A DNA stretch of 64,000 nt from Myxococcales bacterium (GCA_007131745.1 SLPX01000035.1:1-64000), one strand, 5' to 3'. Counted from the first letter of the stretch, positions 36,632 to 46,446 are shown. The notes: generated by a model from the sequence alone, not told the origin. Translations and numbers: made by a program.

Positions 36632-36718
36632 GAATGCTCTTTTTCTTTTCTCTTTCCAAATATTAGGCGGGTCTGATATGAGGGTATCGGTGAAAACAAA
36701 CTGAAAGAAGGTGATTGC

Positions 36719-38413
36719 ATGGGAAATCGTCTCGGCGAACTCTTGGTGAGAGAAAATCTCATATCAATGGAACAGCTTCGCCGCGCCCAGGGCGAACAAA
36801 ACAAATCGGGAAAGCGGTTGGGTTACAGCCTCACCAAGCTCGGTTATATAGCGGAAAACGATCTTACTGATTTTCTATCCAAGCAATACGGCGTCCCTTC
36901 CATCAATCTTACAGAGTTCGAAATTGATCCGGAAATCATCAAGATCGTACCTGAAGACGTATGCCGAAAGCACATGGTGATCCCGGTGGACCGCCAGGGA
37001 GCCTCCCTGATTGTGGCCATGAGCGATCCATCCAACATCTTCGCCATAGATGAACTTAAATTCATTACAAATCTTTCGATCGAAGTGGTCGTGGCTTCTG
37101 AAGTAGCCATAGAAGAATCCATAGAGAGCTGTTACTCCCAACAAGTATCCTACGACGACGTCATGGGTGACTTCGAAGAATCCGAGATTTCTTTCGGCGC
37201 GGATGATGACGATGTCAACATCGTGGACCTGGAAAGAGCTTCAGGGGAAGCGCCGGTGATCCGGCTGGTAAACTACATTCTTCTAAACGCTATCAAGAAA
37301 GGCGCCTCCGACATTCACGTCGAACCTTATGAAAAGTCTTTTCGAGTGAGATATAGAATCGACGGGGTTTTGTATGCAGAACTCAATCCCCCTCTCAAGC
37401 TCAAAAACGCCATCATATCCCGACTCAAGATCATGAGCCAACTGGACATAGCGGAAAGGCGATTGCCCCAAGACGGCCGAATCAAGCTCAAGCTCGGAAA
37501 GGGAAAAGAGCTGGACTTCAGGGTATCGGTATTGCCTACGTTGTTCGGCGAAAAGGTTGTTCTTCGTCTCCTCGACAAATCCAATCTGCAGTTGGATATG
37601 ACAAAACTCGGCTTTGAAACAGACCCGTTAAAGAATTTCACGGACGCCATTCATATGCCGTACGGGATGGTTCTTGTCACCGGACCCACCGGTTCAGGAA
37701 AAACCACCACCCTATATAGTGCATTGACCGAATTGAACAAGGTAACAGAAAACATATCCACTGCCGAAGATCCCGTAGAATATAACCTCCCGGGAATCAA
37801 CCAGGTGCAACAAAGAGAAGACATAGGACTAAATTTTGCAGCGTCTTTGCGGTCCTTTCTCCGCCAGGACCCGGACATAATCATGGTCGGCGAGATCCGA
37901 GATTACGAAACTGCCGAGGTTGCGATCAAATCAGCTCTTACCGGCCACTTGGTGCTTTCGACCCTGCATACAAACGACGCTCCCTCCACGGTGACAAGGT
38001 TGCTTAACATGGGGATCGAACCATTCCTTGTAACCGCATCAGTCAACCTTGTTCTGGCCCAGAGACTGGCCCGCAAGGTTTGTCCCGAATGCAAAACACC
38101 CGTAGAAGTAAACCCGCAAACGATGATTGACATGGGCATGAAACCCGAAAGTGCCACAAAGGCCCAGTTGTACAAGGGCGTGGGTTGCCGCCATTGCAAC
38201 AACACCGGCTACAAGGGAAGAATAGCTCTCTACGAAGTTATGCCTTTCCGGGACGAGCTGAAGGAACTGGTGCTTCAGGGTTCTTCATCCGCTGAACTCA
38301 AGGCGGAAGCCATCCGCCTGGGAATGAAAACTCTCCGAATGGCGGGCCTGACCAAACTCCTTGAGGGTGTGACCACGGTTGAAGAGGTTTTAAGGGTAAC
38401 CTCCGCTGATTAA
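36719..38413 (+). CDS. pilB: Type IV pilus assembly ATPase PilB
   Basis: Extension motor of type IV pili (GspE/PulE family), 564 residues. The N-terminal domain (GNRLGELLVRENLI) precedes the NTPase core with Walker A GPTGSGKTT (322-330), Walker B-like DPDIIMVGEIRD, and zinc tetracysteine CPEC...CRHC near residues 450-485, as in PilB and GspE. ATP hydrolysis drives pilin polymerisation. AAGGTGA five bases ahead of ATG. pilT follows 40 bases later; pilA, pilC and pilS are not in this window. Confidence 0.95.
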   Translation: MGNRLGELLVRENLISMEQLRRAQGEQNKSGKRLGYSLTKLGYIAENDLTDFLSKQYGVPSINLTEFEIDPEIIKIVPEDVCRKHMVIPVDRQGASLIVAMSDPSNIFAIDELKFITNLSIEVVVASEVAIEESIESCYSQQVSYDDVMGDFEESEISFGADDDDVNIVDLERASGEAPVIRLVNYILLNAIKKGASDIHVEPYEKSFRVRYRIDGVLYAELNPPLKLKNAIISRLKIMSQLDIAERRLPQDGRIKLKLGKGKELDFRVSVLPTLFGEKVVLRLLDKSNLQLDMTKLGFETDPLKNFTDAIHMPYGMVLVTGPTGSGKTTTLYSALTELNKVTENISTAEDPVEYNLPGINQVQQREDIGLNFAASLRSFLRQDPDIIMVGEIRDYETAEVAIKSALTGHLVLSTLHTNDAPSTVTRLLNMGIEPFLVTASVNLVLAQRLARKVCPECKTPVEVNPQTMIDMGMKPESATKAQLYKGVGCRHCNNTGYKGRIALYEVMPFRDELKELVLQGSSSAELKAEAIRLGMKTLRMAGLTKLLEGVTTVEEVLRVTSAD

Positions 38414-38453
38414 AGGCTGATAGAAATCACGCCGGGAATTAAGGACATGCACA

Positions 38454-39554
38454 ATGCCCAGAATGGATCAACTTCTCAAAATACTGCTTGAAAAAGGTGG
38501 TTCGGATCTTCACATAACATCAGGCAGTCCTCCTCAACTGCGTATCGACGGCGACATAATCCCGTTCAAAACACCCCCGCTGGATTCGGTTGAAGCAAAA
38601 AAGCTTTGCTACAGCGTGCTGACAGATGCTCAAAAAGCGCGATTCGAGGAAGAGCATGAACTGGATCTTAGCTTTGGAATCAAGAGTCTTGCGCGCTTCA
38701 GGGCGAATATTTTTTACCAAAGAGGATCCGTGGCCGGGGCCTTTCGGGTCATACCCTTTCAAATAAAGACATTGCCCGAACTGGGGCTTCCTCAGGTGGC
38801 CGAAGACCTGGCCCGCAAACCCAGGGGGCTGATCCTGGTTACCGGACCCACGGGTTCAGGAAAATCCACAACGCTCGCTGCGATGATCGATCTTATCAAT
38901 ACGGAGAGGCGCGGCCATATAATCACCATCGAAGATCCGATTGAATACCTTCACCCGCACAAGGGATGCGTTGTAAATCAAAGAGAAGTCGGGTCGGACA
39001 CGGACAGTTTCAAAAAAGCTCTCAAATACATTCTCCGCCAGGATCCTGATATTGTTCTGCTGGGCGAAATGCGAGATCTGGAAACAATCGAAGCAGCGTT
39101 GACGACTGCGGAAACAGGGCACTTGTGCCTGGCCACCCTGCATACCAACAGCGCTGTGCAGACCATCAACCGGATAATCGACGTTTTTCCCCCATATCAA
39201 CAAACCCAGGTTCGCACCCAACTTTCGTTCGTGCTTGAAGGAATAGTCAGCCAGCATCTCATTCCTCGGGCCGGAACTTCCGGCCGCTGTCTCGCCGTGG
39301 AAGTAATGATTCCGAACCCCGCCATAAGGAATCTTATTCGAGAAGAAAAGATTCACCAGATTTACTCCCAGATGCAGATCGGCCAGTCGAAACACGGCAT
39401 GCAAACACTAAACCAATCGCTTTTGCTGCTGTTCCAAAAGAGATTGATAACCTTGGAAGAATGCCTGAGCAGGAGCAATGATGTTGACGAATTGAAGTCA
39501 ATGATCTCTGCAACAGGGGTTGCAGTGCCGAGGGATCAAAACTATCGGGGCTGA
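38454..39554 (+). CDS. pilT: Type IV pilus retraction ATPase PilT
   Basis: Hexameric motor that powers pilus retraction and twitching-type motility; 366 residues. Walker A GPTGSGKST (131-139), Walker B QDPDIVLLGEMRD and the PilT signature AIRNLIREEKIHQIYSQMQIG are present. There is no N-terminal MshEN domain, which separates it from PilB. Its direct neighbourhood with pilB and the pilMNOPQ block indicates an active retracting pilus system. Confidence 0.95.
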   Translation: MPRMDQLLKILLEKGGSDLHITSGSPPQLRIDGDIIPFKTPPLDSVEAKKLCYSVLTDAQKARFEEEHELDLSFGIKSLARFRANIFYQRGSVAGAFRVIPFQIKTLPELGLPQVAEDLARKPRGLILVTGPTGSGKSTTLAAMIDLINTERRGHIITIEDPIEYLHPHKGCVVNQREVGSDTDSFKKALKYILRQDPDIVLLGEMRDLETIEAALTTAETGHLCLATLHTNSAVQTINRIIDVFPPYQQTQVRTQLSFVLEGIVSQHLIPRAGTSGRCLAVEVMIPNPAIRNLIREEKIHQIYSQMQIGQSKHGMQTLNQSLLLLFQKRLITLEECLSRSNDVDELKSMISATGVAVPRDQNYRG

Positions 39555-39626
39555 AGCCGGCTTTCTTCCCGACCCGGCTCGGAGAATCGCTTTTTTCTGT
39601 AATGGTCGCAGCACGGGGAGGAGAAT

Positions 39627-41012
39627 ATGGAAATAATCGTTAAATCCATCGACTTCTACAACAACTATATCGGCCCGTGGGCACTGTTGCTGCTTCTGCT
39701 GCCGACCGGAATTTTGCTTACCGTAATGCTGAAGTTCATCCAAATAAGACGGTTGGGACATGCAGCCGCCATTACGGCAGGTCTTTACGACAACCCTGAA
39801 GATGAAGGCGATATCAGCCATTTCCAAGCGTTGTGCGCTGCGCTGTCGGCAACCGTCGGCATTGGAAACATAGCCGGTGTGGCTCTTGCGATCCACTTCG
39901 GAGGACCGGGCGCTGTTTTCTGGATGTGGGTTACCGGAGTCCTCGGAATGAGTCTCAAATACGGAGAATGTACCCTCGCCCTGAAGTATCGGGACGTACA
40001 TGAAGACGGTTCTGTTTCCGGCGGACCAATGTATTACATAAAAAAAGCATTGGGTCCGCGTTTCGGCAAACCGGCTTACGCTGCCGCCATGATTTTCGCG
40101 CTCGCGGGAATCATTTGTTCGTTCGGCACCGGTAATATGGCTCAGTCGAATTCAATGGCCGACGCGCTTCATGCATCCTACGGCGTCCCCAAAATTCTTT
40201 CGGGCCTCATGATAGCCGGAATGGTGTTCATGGTAATCATCGGCGGAATCAAGAGAATCGGCGCGGTGGCTTCAACGCTTGTTCCTTTCATGGCTGCTTT
40301 CTATATTCTCTGCGCTCTGGGGGTGATATTTGTACACATACAACTCGTTCCCTCCGCTTTCAGGCTGATATTTACCGATGCCTTCACCGGCCGGGCCGTG
40401 GGCGGAGGTTTCTTCTGGACCATGATCTGGGGCATAAGACGAGGTTTGTTTTCCAACGAAGCCGGCCAAGGGTCCGCTCCAATCGCCCATGCTGCTGCAA
40501 AAACAAAATGGCCCGTAAGGGAAGGGCTCGTGGCCATGATGGAACCCATGATCGACACATTGATCATCTGCACCATGACTGCTCTGGTGGTGATTCTTTG
40601 TGGAGATTACGCTCAACTCAAGGGCGCTCCTCTTACCACGCAAGCATTCAACGCCGGGCTGGAACCAATCGGGTTAGGCGCGGCCGGCCGCCATGTGGTT
40701 ACTCTTGGAACAATATTATTCGCTCTATCCACGTCGATAAGCTGGTCATACTACGGCGATCGCTGTGTGAAATACATCTTTGACAAACCCAGGATCATCA
40801 CGATTTACCGGTGCGTCTTTTGTGTTTTTCTTTTCATCGGAGCAATCTGGAAACTCACGCTGGTCTGGAATTTTGTTGATATGGTGATCACGTTCATGGC
40901 AATTCCCAATCTGATAGCCCTCATTTTACTTAGAAAAGATCTCCTGCGTACAACCAAAACCTACTTCGCCCAAACCCACAAGCGATACAAAAAGATTCCG
41001 AAATCAGCCTGA
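39627..41012 (+). CDS. Sodium:alanine symporter family protein
   Basis: AgcS/GlyP family amino acid symporter, 461 residues with about ten transmembrane helices. The family signature segment around residues 70-110 (LSATVGIGNIAGVALAIHFGGPGAVFWMWVTG) and the later GLFSNEAGQGSAPIAHAAA are clear. It imports alanine or glycine with sodium. Its place between pilT and the NtrC-type regulator has no obvious pilus role. The start has GGAGGAG six bases upstream. Confidence 0.92.
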   Translation: MEIIVKSIDFYNNYIGPWALLLLLLPTGILLTVMLKFIQIRRLGHAAAITAGLYDNPEDEGDISHFQALCAALSATVGIGNIAGVALAIHFGGPGAVFWMWVTGVLGMSLKYGECTLALKYRDVHEDGSVSGGPMYYIKKALGPRFGKPAYAAAMIFALAGIICSFGTGNMAQSNSMADALHASYGVPKILSGLMIAGMVFMVIIGGIKRIGAVASTLVPFMAAFYILCALGVIFVHIQLVPSAFRLIFTDAFTGRAVGGGFFWTMIWGIRRGLFSNEAGQGSAPIAHAAAKTKWPVREGLVAMMEPMIDTLIICTMTALVVILCGDYAQLKGAPLTTQAFNAGLEPIGLGAAGRHVVTLGTILFALSTSISWSYYGDRCVKYIFDKPRIITIYRCVFCVFLFIGAIWKLTLVWNFVDMVITFMAIPNLIALILLRKDLLRTTKTYFAQTHKRYKKIPKSA

Positions 41013-41106
41013 ATTAAAAGATCCTCTCGCATAATCCACGCAAAATCCCAATCCCTATTCATCCACGAATTGGACCTAATCATATACGGAAGGTAAAATA
41101 ACCGGG

Positions 41107-42561
41107 ATGTCTGAGAAAACACAAAAGACCAGCGATCCCGGGAAAAACGAAGATCCGGAAGAAACCTGGTATCGCAGAATACTGGTTGTTGATGACGATG
41201 AAGGCGTCCGGCGAATGCTTTCAGTCATGCTAAAGCGCGAAGGCTACCATGTAGCATCCGCGCCTGGAGGAAGAACAGCCCTCGAAATACTTCAGAAATC
41301 CGCTTACGACGTGGTCCTTTCAGACGTCAGGATGCCCGACATGGATGGAATGGAGCTTCTGGAATCAGTTATGACCGAACACCCGGATTCGACCGTTATT
41401 TTGATGTCCGCTTACGGCAACGTGGACGGAGCGCTCGCGGCCATCAAGAAGGGGGCTTATGACTACATATCCAAACCATTTAAGAAAGATGAAGTGATCC
41501 TTGTACTTAAAAAAGCGGAAGAAAGAGAGCGGCTTCGGACCGAAAACAGGCGTCTAAGAAATGCACTGGGCAGGGACGTGGGTTTTGGAGATTTTGTCGG
41601 TCGCTCTGAAAAAATGCAGGAGGTTTTTCGAACGATCCGGAAAATCGCGGATTATAAAACCACTGTGTTGATTACCGGAGAATCCGGAACCGGCAAAGAG
41701 CTTGTAGCTCGGCGACTTCACAACTTGAGCTGTCGATCAAACGCAGCATTCGTACCCGTGAATTGCGGCGCCATCCCTGAACAATTACTCGAATCAGAGC
41801 TTTTCGGCCACCGCAAAGGCGCGTTTACCGATGCCTCGGCAGACAAGCAAGGCCTTTTTGCAGAAGCCGATGGGGGAACTCTCTTCCTGGATGAAGTAGG
41901 AGAATTGCCTCTTGGACTCCAGGTTAAACTTCTCAGGGTTCTCCAGGAGGGAAATGTCCGAAGGCTTGGAGATACAAAGATAGAACCGGTGGACGCCCGA
42001 ATCGTTGCGGCCACTGCAAAAAACCTTCAAGACATGGTAGCCCAGGGATCTTTCCGGGATGATCTTTTCTATCGCCTGAACGTTTTTCCCATACACCTTC
42101 CTCCGTTGAGAGAGCACATGGATGATCTGCCGGTACTGGTGGAATATTTCATAGAAAGAATAAACAAGCGCCTTGGAACCAAGATCGAAGGAATGAGTTC
42201 CGACGCGGGCAGAAAGCTGATGAAATATGAGTGGCCGGGCAATGTCCGTGAACTGGAAAACACCATTCAGCGCGCCATCATTCTTTCCGAATCAACGAAG
42301 ATAACAATCCACGATTTACCAAGCAGGTTCAAAGAACAAGAACAAGGAACTTGTGACCATTACGAAGATGCGGGTTATTCGATAAAAAAAGCGTCACGTG
42401 TCATGGAGGCGGACCTGATCAAGAAGGCTTTGAAAGAAACCGGCGGCAACAAGACACAAGCATCCAGGTTGCTGGAGATCAGCCACCGGGCGTTGCTATA
42501 CAAAATGAGAGATTACAGAATCAACGAGTATGATAGCTCGGAAAAAGATCCAAAAAGTTGA
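41107..42561 (+). CDS. NtrC-family sigma-54-dependent response regulator
   Basis: 484 residues: receiver (phosphoacceptor Asp73 in VLSDVRMPDMDG), AAA+ domain with Walker A GESGTGKE (191-198) and the sigma-54 loop GAFTDA (238-243, instead of GAFTGA), and a C-terminal Fis-type HTH with NKTQASRLLEISHRALLYKM. In many Myxococcota and Pseudomonas such a regulator (PilR) controls pilA from the pil locus; the location after pilB/pilT makes that role plausible here, but no sensor kinase is adjacent, so I leave the symbol empty. Phosphorylation would be needed for activation. Confidence 0.9.
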   Translation: MSEKTQKTSDPGKNEDPEETWYRRILVVDDDEGVRRMLSVMLKREGYHVASAPGGRTALEILQKSAYDVVLSDVRMPDMDGMELLESVMTEHPDSTVILMSAYGNVDGALAAIKKGAYDYISKPFKKDEVILVLKKAEERERLRTENRRLRNALGRDVGFGDFVGRSEKMQEVFRTIRKIADYKTTVLITGESGTGKELVARRLHNLSCRSNAAFVPVNCGAIPEQLLESELFGHRKGAFTDASADKQGLFAEADGGTLFLDEVGELPLGLQVKLLRVLQEGNVRRLGDTKIEPVDARIVAATAKNLQDMVAQGSFRDDLFYRLNVFPIHLPPLREHMDDLPVLVEYFIERINKRLGTKIEGMSSDAGRKLMKYEWPGNVRELENTIQRAIILSESTKITIHDLPSRFKEQEQGTCDHYEDAGYSIKKASRVMEADLIKKALKETGGNKTQASRLLEISHRALLYKMRDYRINEYDSSEKDPKS

Positions 42562-42900
42562 CAGTTGAGAGAACCGGGCGTACCCTGTAATCAAAGGTGG
42601 TATAAAAGCTCACTTGTGGTTTAGTTTTCATGCCATCATGCGGACAAACAACCTCTCCGGATCTCCGAGAGGAAAAAGGACTTTTTGTCCGGGAAGAGAA
42701 AAACCCGTGTAAAAACCAACATTTTGCACCATGACAGTGCAATCTGGAGGATTGAGGATAGTGAATCAGCGAACAGAACTAAATAACCGAATTTTTTCGG
42801 CCGTTTATTTGGGTTTGTCTTTAGTGATAATTCGAAAGGGTTCCAAAAACCTAAAGATAGATACCATGTGATTTAATTTTAGTATAATTGAGTATAAAAA
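42562..42900. other. Intergenic region with no supported gene
   Basis: About 440 bases separate the sigma-54 regulator from the small HTH gene. No credible protein or RNA gene is seen. It holds a 6-bp hairpin CCTCTC/GAGAGG (42652-42672) without a following T-run and, at its end, a good promoter (listed separately). Confidence 0.5.
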
Positions 42901-42916
42901 GATATTGACATTCGGC

Positions 42917-42946
42917 TTGACAGAAACACCTGGTTTTGACCATAAT
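42917..42946 (+). promoter_or_regulatory. Sigma-70-like promoter upstream of the HTH/pilM gene run
   Basis: TTGACA (42917-42922), an 18-base spacer and CATAAT (42941-42946) sit about 50 bases before the HTH gene and could drive the whole pilMNOPQ transcript. Confidence 0.5.
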
Positions 42947-42998
42947 CTTCCCGTTCCTGCGAATGTGTATCCACTTTTCGTGGCAGAATGGATTGAAA

Positions 42999-43370
42999 AT
43001 GGCAAACCAGCAAACTGATCAAGAAAAGCGTGCAAATGAGAAAACGGAATTCGAGTTTTCAAGAGAAGCACGCGCCGCGGAAACGGTACAGGAGAACCCG
43101 GTGGAAAAAGAAGCAAAGTCTTCTGAGTCCGAAGAAGTGAAAACCGGCAAACGTGAGAAAAAGAAGCGCATCGCGAACAATGTCAGAAAGTTCCGGATGG
43201 AGCGCATGATTAGCAAGGCGGAACTTGCACGCCGAGCTGAAGTTTCTCCGTTGACCGTGGATCGCGTGGAACGCGGGTTGAACTGTCGAATGGATACAAA
43301 ACGAAAGATCCTTGAGGCCCTTGGGTTACAGCCCTCGGACCGAAAGCTGGTCTTTCCAAAAGACGATTGA
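42999..43370 (+). CDS. Small XRE-type HTH protein ahead of pilM
   Basis: 123 residues: the first 60 are charged and low in complexity (Glu/Lys rich), then a helix-turn-helix resembling Cro/C1 (IANNVRKFRMERMISKAELARRAEVSPLTVDRVERG) and a short helix ending LQPSDRKLVF. It may be the local regulator of pilM-pilQ, supported by its position and the preceding promoter, but there is no direct evidence. The ATG at 42999 has only a weak Shine-Dalgarno; earlier in-frame starts lie inside the promoter. Confidence 0.7.
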   Translation: MANQQTDQEKRANEKTEFEFSREARAAETVQENPVEKEAKSSESEEVKTGKREKKKRIANNVRKFRMERMISKAELARRAEVSPLTVDRVERGLNCRMDTKRKILEALGLQPSDRKLVFPKDD

Positions 43371-43442
43371 CATCACCCGAGAAGTTGCAGACCTGTATTT
43401 TTCTTCACTGGGTGATGGAATATCGTCAACGCGGGAACACCC

Positions 43443-44498
43443 ATGGCGAGAAATTGCGTAGGTCTGGATATTGGTTCTTCCTCCATCAAGGTGGTACAGG
43501 TTCGTGAAACCAAAAAAGGTCTCACGCTCCTTAACTTCGGAATTGAACCCATCTCACCCCAATCCATCGTAGACGGCTCCATCATCGATCAAGCGGCCAT
43601 TGTGCAGGCCATAAAGAATGTGTTCACCCGTCTTCACATCAAGCAAAAGGATGTTGCAATAGCAATTGCCGGTCATTCCATAATCATAAAGAAGATTTCC
43701 GTTCCACCCATGTCTCCGGATGAACTGGAAGAACAGATTTCATGGGAGGCCGATCACCACGTTCCATTCGACAAGGAAGATGTTGAACTTGATTACGAGG
43801 TATTGAGGCAAGACAACGGCCAGGGACAAATGGAAATCCTGTTGGTGGCTGCAAAGAAAGAGGTGGTTCACGATTATGCTGCGGTGGTCAGGATCGCTCA
43901 ACTGAATCCACAGGTAGTGGATGTCGCCGCGTTCGCCGCGCAAAACGGGTTTGAACGAGCTTATCCGCCGGAAGAGGTGGAATCCGCGGTTGTCGTTAAC
44001 CTCGGGGCCAGCATATCAACGATGAACATCCTGCAAAACGGCATCAACGCGTTTACCCGCGATGTGACAATCGGCGGCAATGCCTTTACGGAAGAAATCC
44101 GGAAACAACTCAAGGTAGGCTACGAAGAGGCTGAAGCTTACAAGGTGGGCTCTGCGAATCCTCTCGAAGCGGACGTGGTGCCGCAGGAGGTTCACCGAGT
44201 CATGGCGCAGGTAGCCGACTTGATTTCAGGGGAACTGCAGAGATCCTTGGATTTCTATTTGGCTACGACGGCCGGGGCTGCAATCAAAAAAATCTTTCTC
44301 AGCGGCGGAACAGCGCGCGTTCCTAAACTCAGAGAAGCAATTGAAAGACGCTCGCGCCTGCCGGTTGAAATAGTAGACCCCTTTAGAAACGTTCGAATAG
44401 ACGAGACCCGATTTGACACTCCATACTTGCAGGCGCACGCGCCCATGGCCACGGTTGCATTCGGGCTCTCTCTGAGAAAACCGGGAGACAATTTGTAA
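43443..44498 (+). CDS. pilM: Type IV pilus assembly protein PilM
   Basis: Cytoplasmic actin/FtsA-like ATPase, 351 residues: GLDIGSSSIKVVQV phosphate-1 motif, DVAIAIAGHSIIIKKI and the later FLSGGTARVPKLREAIERR adenosine motif. PilM binds the N-terminus of PilN and links the cytoplasmic side to the PilNOP inner-membrane complex. Stop shares TAATG with the pilN start. Confidence 0.95.
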   Translation: MARNCVGLDIGSSSIKVVQVRETKKGLTLLNFGIEPISPQSIVDGSIIDQAAIVQAIKNVFTRLHIKQKDVAIAIAGHSIIIKKISVPPMSPDELEEQISWEADHHVPFDKEDVELDYEVLRQDNGQGQMEILLVAAKKEVVHDYAAVVRIAQLNPQVVDVAAFAAQNGFERAYPPEEVESAVVVNLGASISTMNILQNGINAFTRDVTIGGNAFTEEIRKQLKVGYEEAEAYKVGSANPLEADVVPQEVHRVMAQVADLISGELQRSLDFYLATTAGAAIKKIFLSGGTARVPKLREAIERRSRLPVEIVDPFRNVRIDETRFDTPYLQAHAPMATVAFGLSLRKPGDNL

Positions 44499-45205
44499 TG
44501 CTCAAGATCAACCTTCTTCCGGTAAAAGCAGCTCGACGTTCCCAGATGGGAAAACGTCAACTTCTGCTGTTTATCGTTTCCATTTTCATCGTCATAGGGC
44601 TGCTCCTTCTGATCCACAGCAAGTATGTAAAAGAAGATACAAGCGCCTTGTCACAAGAACTGGCAGCTCTGAAGAAGAGAACCCAGGCGGTTTCTGCCAA
44701 AACAGGTAACACTTCCAGATACCAAAAGCTGGAAAAACGTTACCTGTCACGGCGCGACGCATACAGCCAGGTGTTAAGCGGCTGCTTTTGCAGGTGCAGC
44801 GGAGAAAAAGAAATCGTGGACTGTACGTCAGAATGTGGGTCGGCAAAAAGAATGCTCCGTTTCTGCCCCGGGCCGGTCCTGGTGATGAGGGAAATCAGCC
44901 GGGTTCTGAGTGAGCGATGGGGTCCCACCCTGAGAGAAGGGTTGGACCCGAATCGCCGAGTGGATTATTACAACCCCAACTGGGATCCCACGACCCTTTG
45001 GATTACTTCGTTTCAGGAAGAAGGCGGCGTTTTCAGGATTATGGGAGGCGCCAAGGCCAATGGAGACGTGGCGGAATTCGAAAAACGGCTGAAAGTATCG
45101 AAATACTTCGCCGATGTATCCGTAATCAAAACGTCTCTTGTTTCCGGCAGGCAAGACGAATTGCATTACTATCAGTTCGAAATCACCGGCCGGGTTTTGT
45201 ACTGA
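44498..45205 (+). CDS. pilN: Type IV pilus assembly protein PilN with an unusual Cys cluster
   Basis: 235 residues. The N-terminal KINLLPVKAARR is the PilM-binding motif; one transmembrane helix follows (LLLFIVSIFIVIGLLLLIH), then a periplasmic part. Between the usual coiled coil and the ferredoxin-like domain lies a segment with six cysteines at about 97, 99, 101, 110, 114 and 124 (GCFCRC, DCTSEC, RFCPG), not found in PilN proteins I know. In the oxidising periplasm these could form disulfides or bind a metal. The C-terminal part resembles PilN (WITSFQEEGGVFRIMGGA). Confidence 0.9.
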   Translation: MLKINLLPVKAARRSQMGKRQLLLFIVSIFIVIGLLLLIHSKYVKEDTSALSQELAALKKRTQAVSAKTGNTSRYQKLEKRYLSRRDAYSQVLSGCFCRCSGEKEIVDCTSECGSAKRMLRFCPGPVLVMREISRVLSERWGPTLREGLDPNRRVDYYNPNWDPTTLWITSFQEEGGVFRIMGGAKANGDVAEFEKRLKVSKYFADVSVIKTSLVSGRQDELHYYQFEITGRVLY

Positions 45206-45223
45206 AAAGGCGGGAGAGAAGTC

Positions 45224-45829
45224 ATGGAGGCTGTTTACGATAAAATAGGAAAGATGGATCTTGCGGCGAAACTGGCCATCTGGTTGGGTGTGCAGGCAAT
45301 TATCGGCTTGGTGTATTTTTTCGGCTTCTATAAGGATATCAGCGATCAAAAGGGGCAGCTGGAAAGAGCGATCTCAGAAGAAAATAACAACCTGAAAGCA
45401 GCAGAAAGCCGGTACAAAGAATATAAAAGCATCAAGGCAAGAGTGCAAAAACTGCAGGATCTGAACAAGCGTCTCGCCAGAAGTCTGCCGGAAGAATCCT
45501 TAATTCCTCTCGGTGAAATCCATAAGCGCGCGGAAGCTTCCGGTGTACAACTCGCAGCCATAACAAGGCAGGAAGAGGAAATGACATCTGTGTACGCGCG
45601 CATTCCCATTTCAATCACTGTAAGAGGAACGTATCACAGCGTGATGGACTTCTTCTGGAAACTCGGCCAAATGGATCGAATAGTTAAAATCAGCAACATT
45701 AAGATAGATCGGCCGACACGAAGAGACGGCGAAGTTTTCGTTGAAGTGTCATGTCAAGCAGCCACCTTCCGGTACCTTGCAGCAGAGGATCGTGACAGAG
45801 GGTCCGGCGGCGCAAGGAGGGGAAGATGA
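45224..45829 (+). CDS. pilO: Type IV pilus assembly protein PilO
   Basis: 201 residues: short cytoplasmic N-terminus, one transmembrane helix (LAIWLGVQAIIGLVYFFGFY), a periplasmic coiled coil and a ferredoxin-like domain with the typical end VSCQAATFRYL. PilO pairs with PilN in the inner-membrane alignment complex. GGGAGAG lies nine bases before ATG; stop overlaps pilP by ATGA. Confidence 0.92.
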   Translation: MEAVYDKIGKMDLAAKLAIWLGVQAIIGLVYFFGFYKDISDQKGQLERAISEENNNLKAAESRYKEYKSIKARVQKLQDLNKRLARSLPEESLIPLGEIHKRAEASGVQLAAITRQEEEMTSVYARIPISITVRGTYHSVMDFFWKLGQMDRIVKISNIKIDRPTRRDGEVFVEVSCQAATFRYLAAEDRDRGSGGARRGR

Positions 45830-46446
45830 AAAACAACACTTTTCTTCTGCTTGTTTTTTTCTTTGTCGCACCGGGGTGCTCGGCCGAAATAGAAAGCACC
45901 GGCCGCAGGGGCGTAGAAGGAGCAACGCCTGCTCCGAGCAAAACGCCGAGTACAGCAAAGCGCGCCAAGCGAAAACGAACAAAAGACGATCCCACCATTC
46001 CAGCGGAAATACCCGACTTGTCTGAACGGGATTTTGTTGAAGACACCGAGTCCAACAGGGATCCGTTCAGGAGCTTCCTTGTTCCCGAGGAACTGGATGT
46101 AGAGCAGGCAAGCTTTGAAGACACCAGAGTTGTCTTGTTGGACCGGTATGAACTCACTGAATTACGCCTTACCGGAATAGTGGGAGGACGACACCGCTTC
46201 GCCATGTTCAGGGCACCCGACAACAGGACAACAAACGTGACAAGGGGAGTGCGAATCACAAAATCCAGGGCACTGGTGGTAGAGATCGCTGAGGATCATG
46301 TGATTCTACAAATCCCTCAATTAACCGACGATCAAAGACCTTCTTTCGTCGAAAGAATAGTATGGGTGGATCCCAGCAGAAGAATAATAGAAATCGGCCG
46401 CACACCGCTTAGGGCGGACGAAGAAGGAATACGGTATTCCAGATGA
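45826..46446 (+). CDS. pilP: Type IV pilus lipoprotein PilP
   Basis: 206 residues with signal peptide and lipobox VAPGC, a Pro/Thr-rich linker and a C-terminal beta domain (SNRDPFRSFLV; LRLTGIVGGRHRFAMFRAP) that binds the PilQ secretin N-domains. It bridges PilNO in the inner membrane with PilQ. The stop shares ATGA with the pilQ start, so pilP and pilQ are translationally coupled. Confidence 0.92.
   Translation: MKNNTFLLLVFFFVAPGCSAEIESTGRRGVEGATPAPSKTPSTAKRAKRKRTKDDPTIPAEIPDLSERDFVEDTESNRDPFRSFLVPEELDVEQASFEDTRVVLLDRYELTELRLTGIVGGRHRFAMFRAPDNRTTNVTRGVRITKSRALVVEIAEDHVILQIPQLTDDQRPSFVERIVWVDPSRRIIEIGRTPLRADEEGIRYSR

Noticed and set aside
42652..42672. Hairpin CCTCTC/GAGAGG as rho-independent terminator of the sigma-54 regulator
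   Set aside because: No run of T follows the stem on the plus strand; the A-rich tract is on the wrong side.
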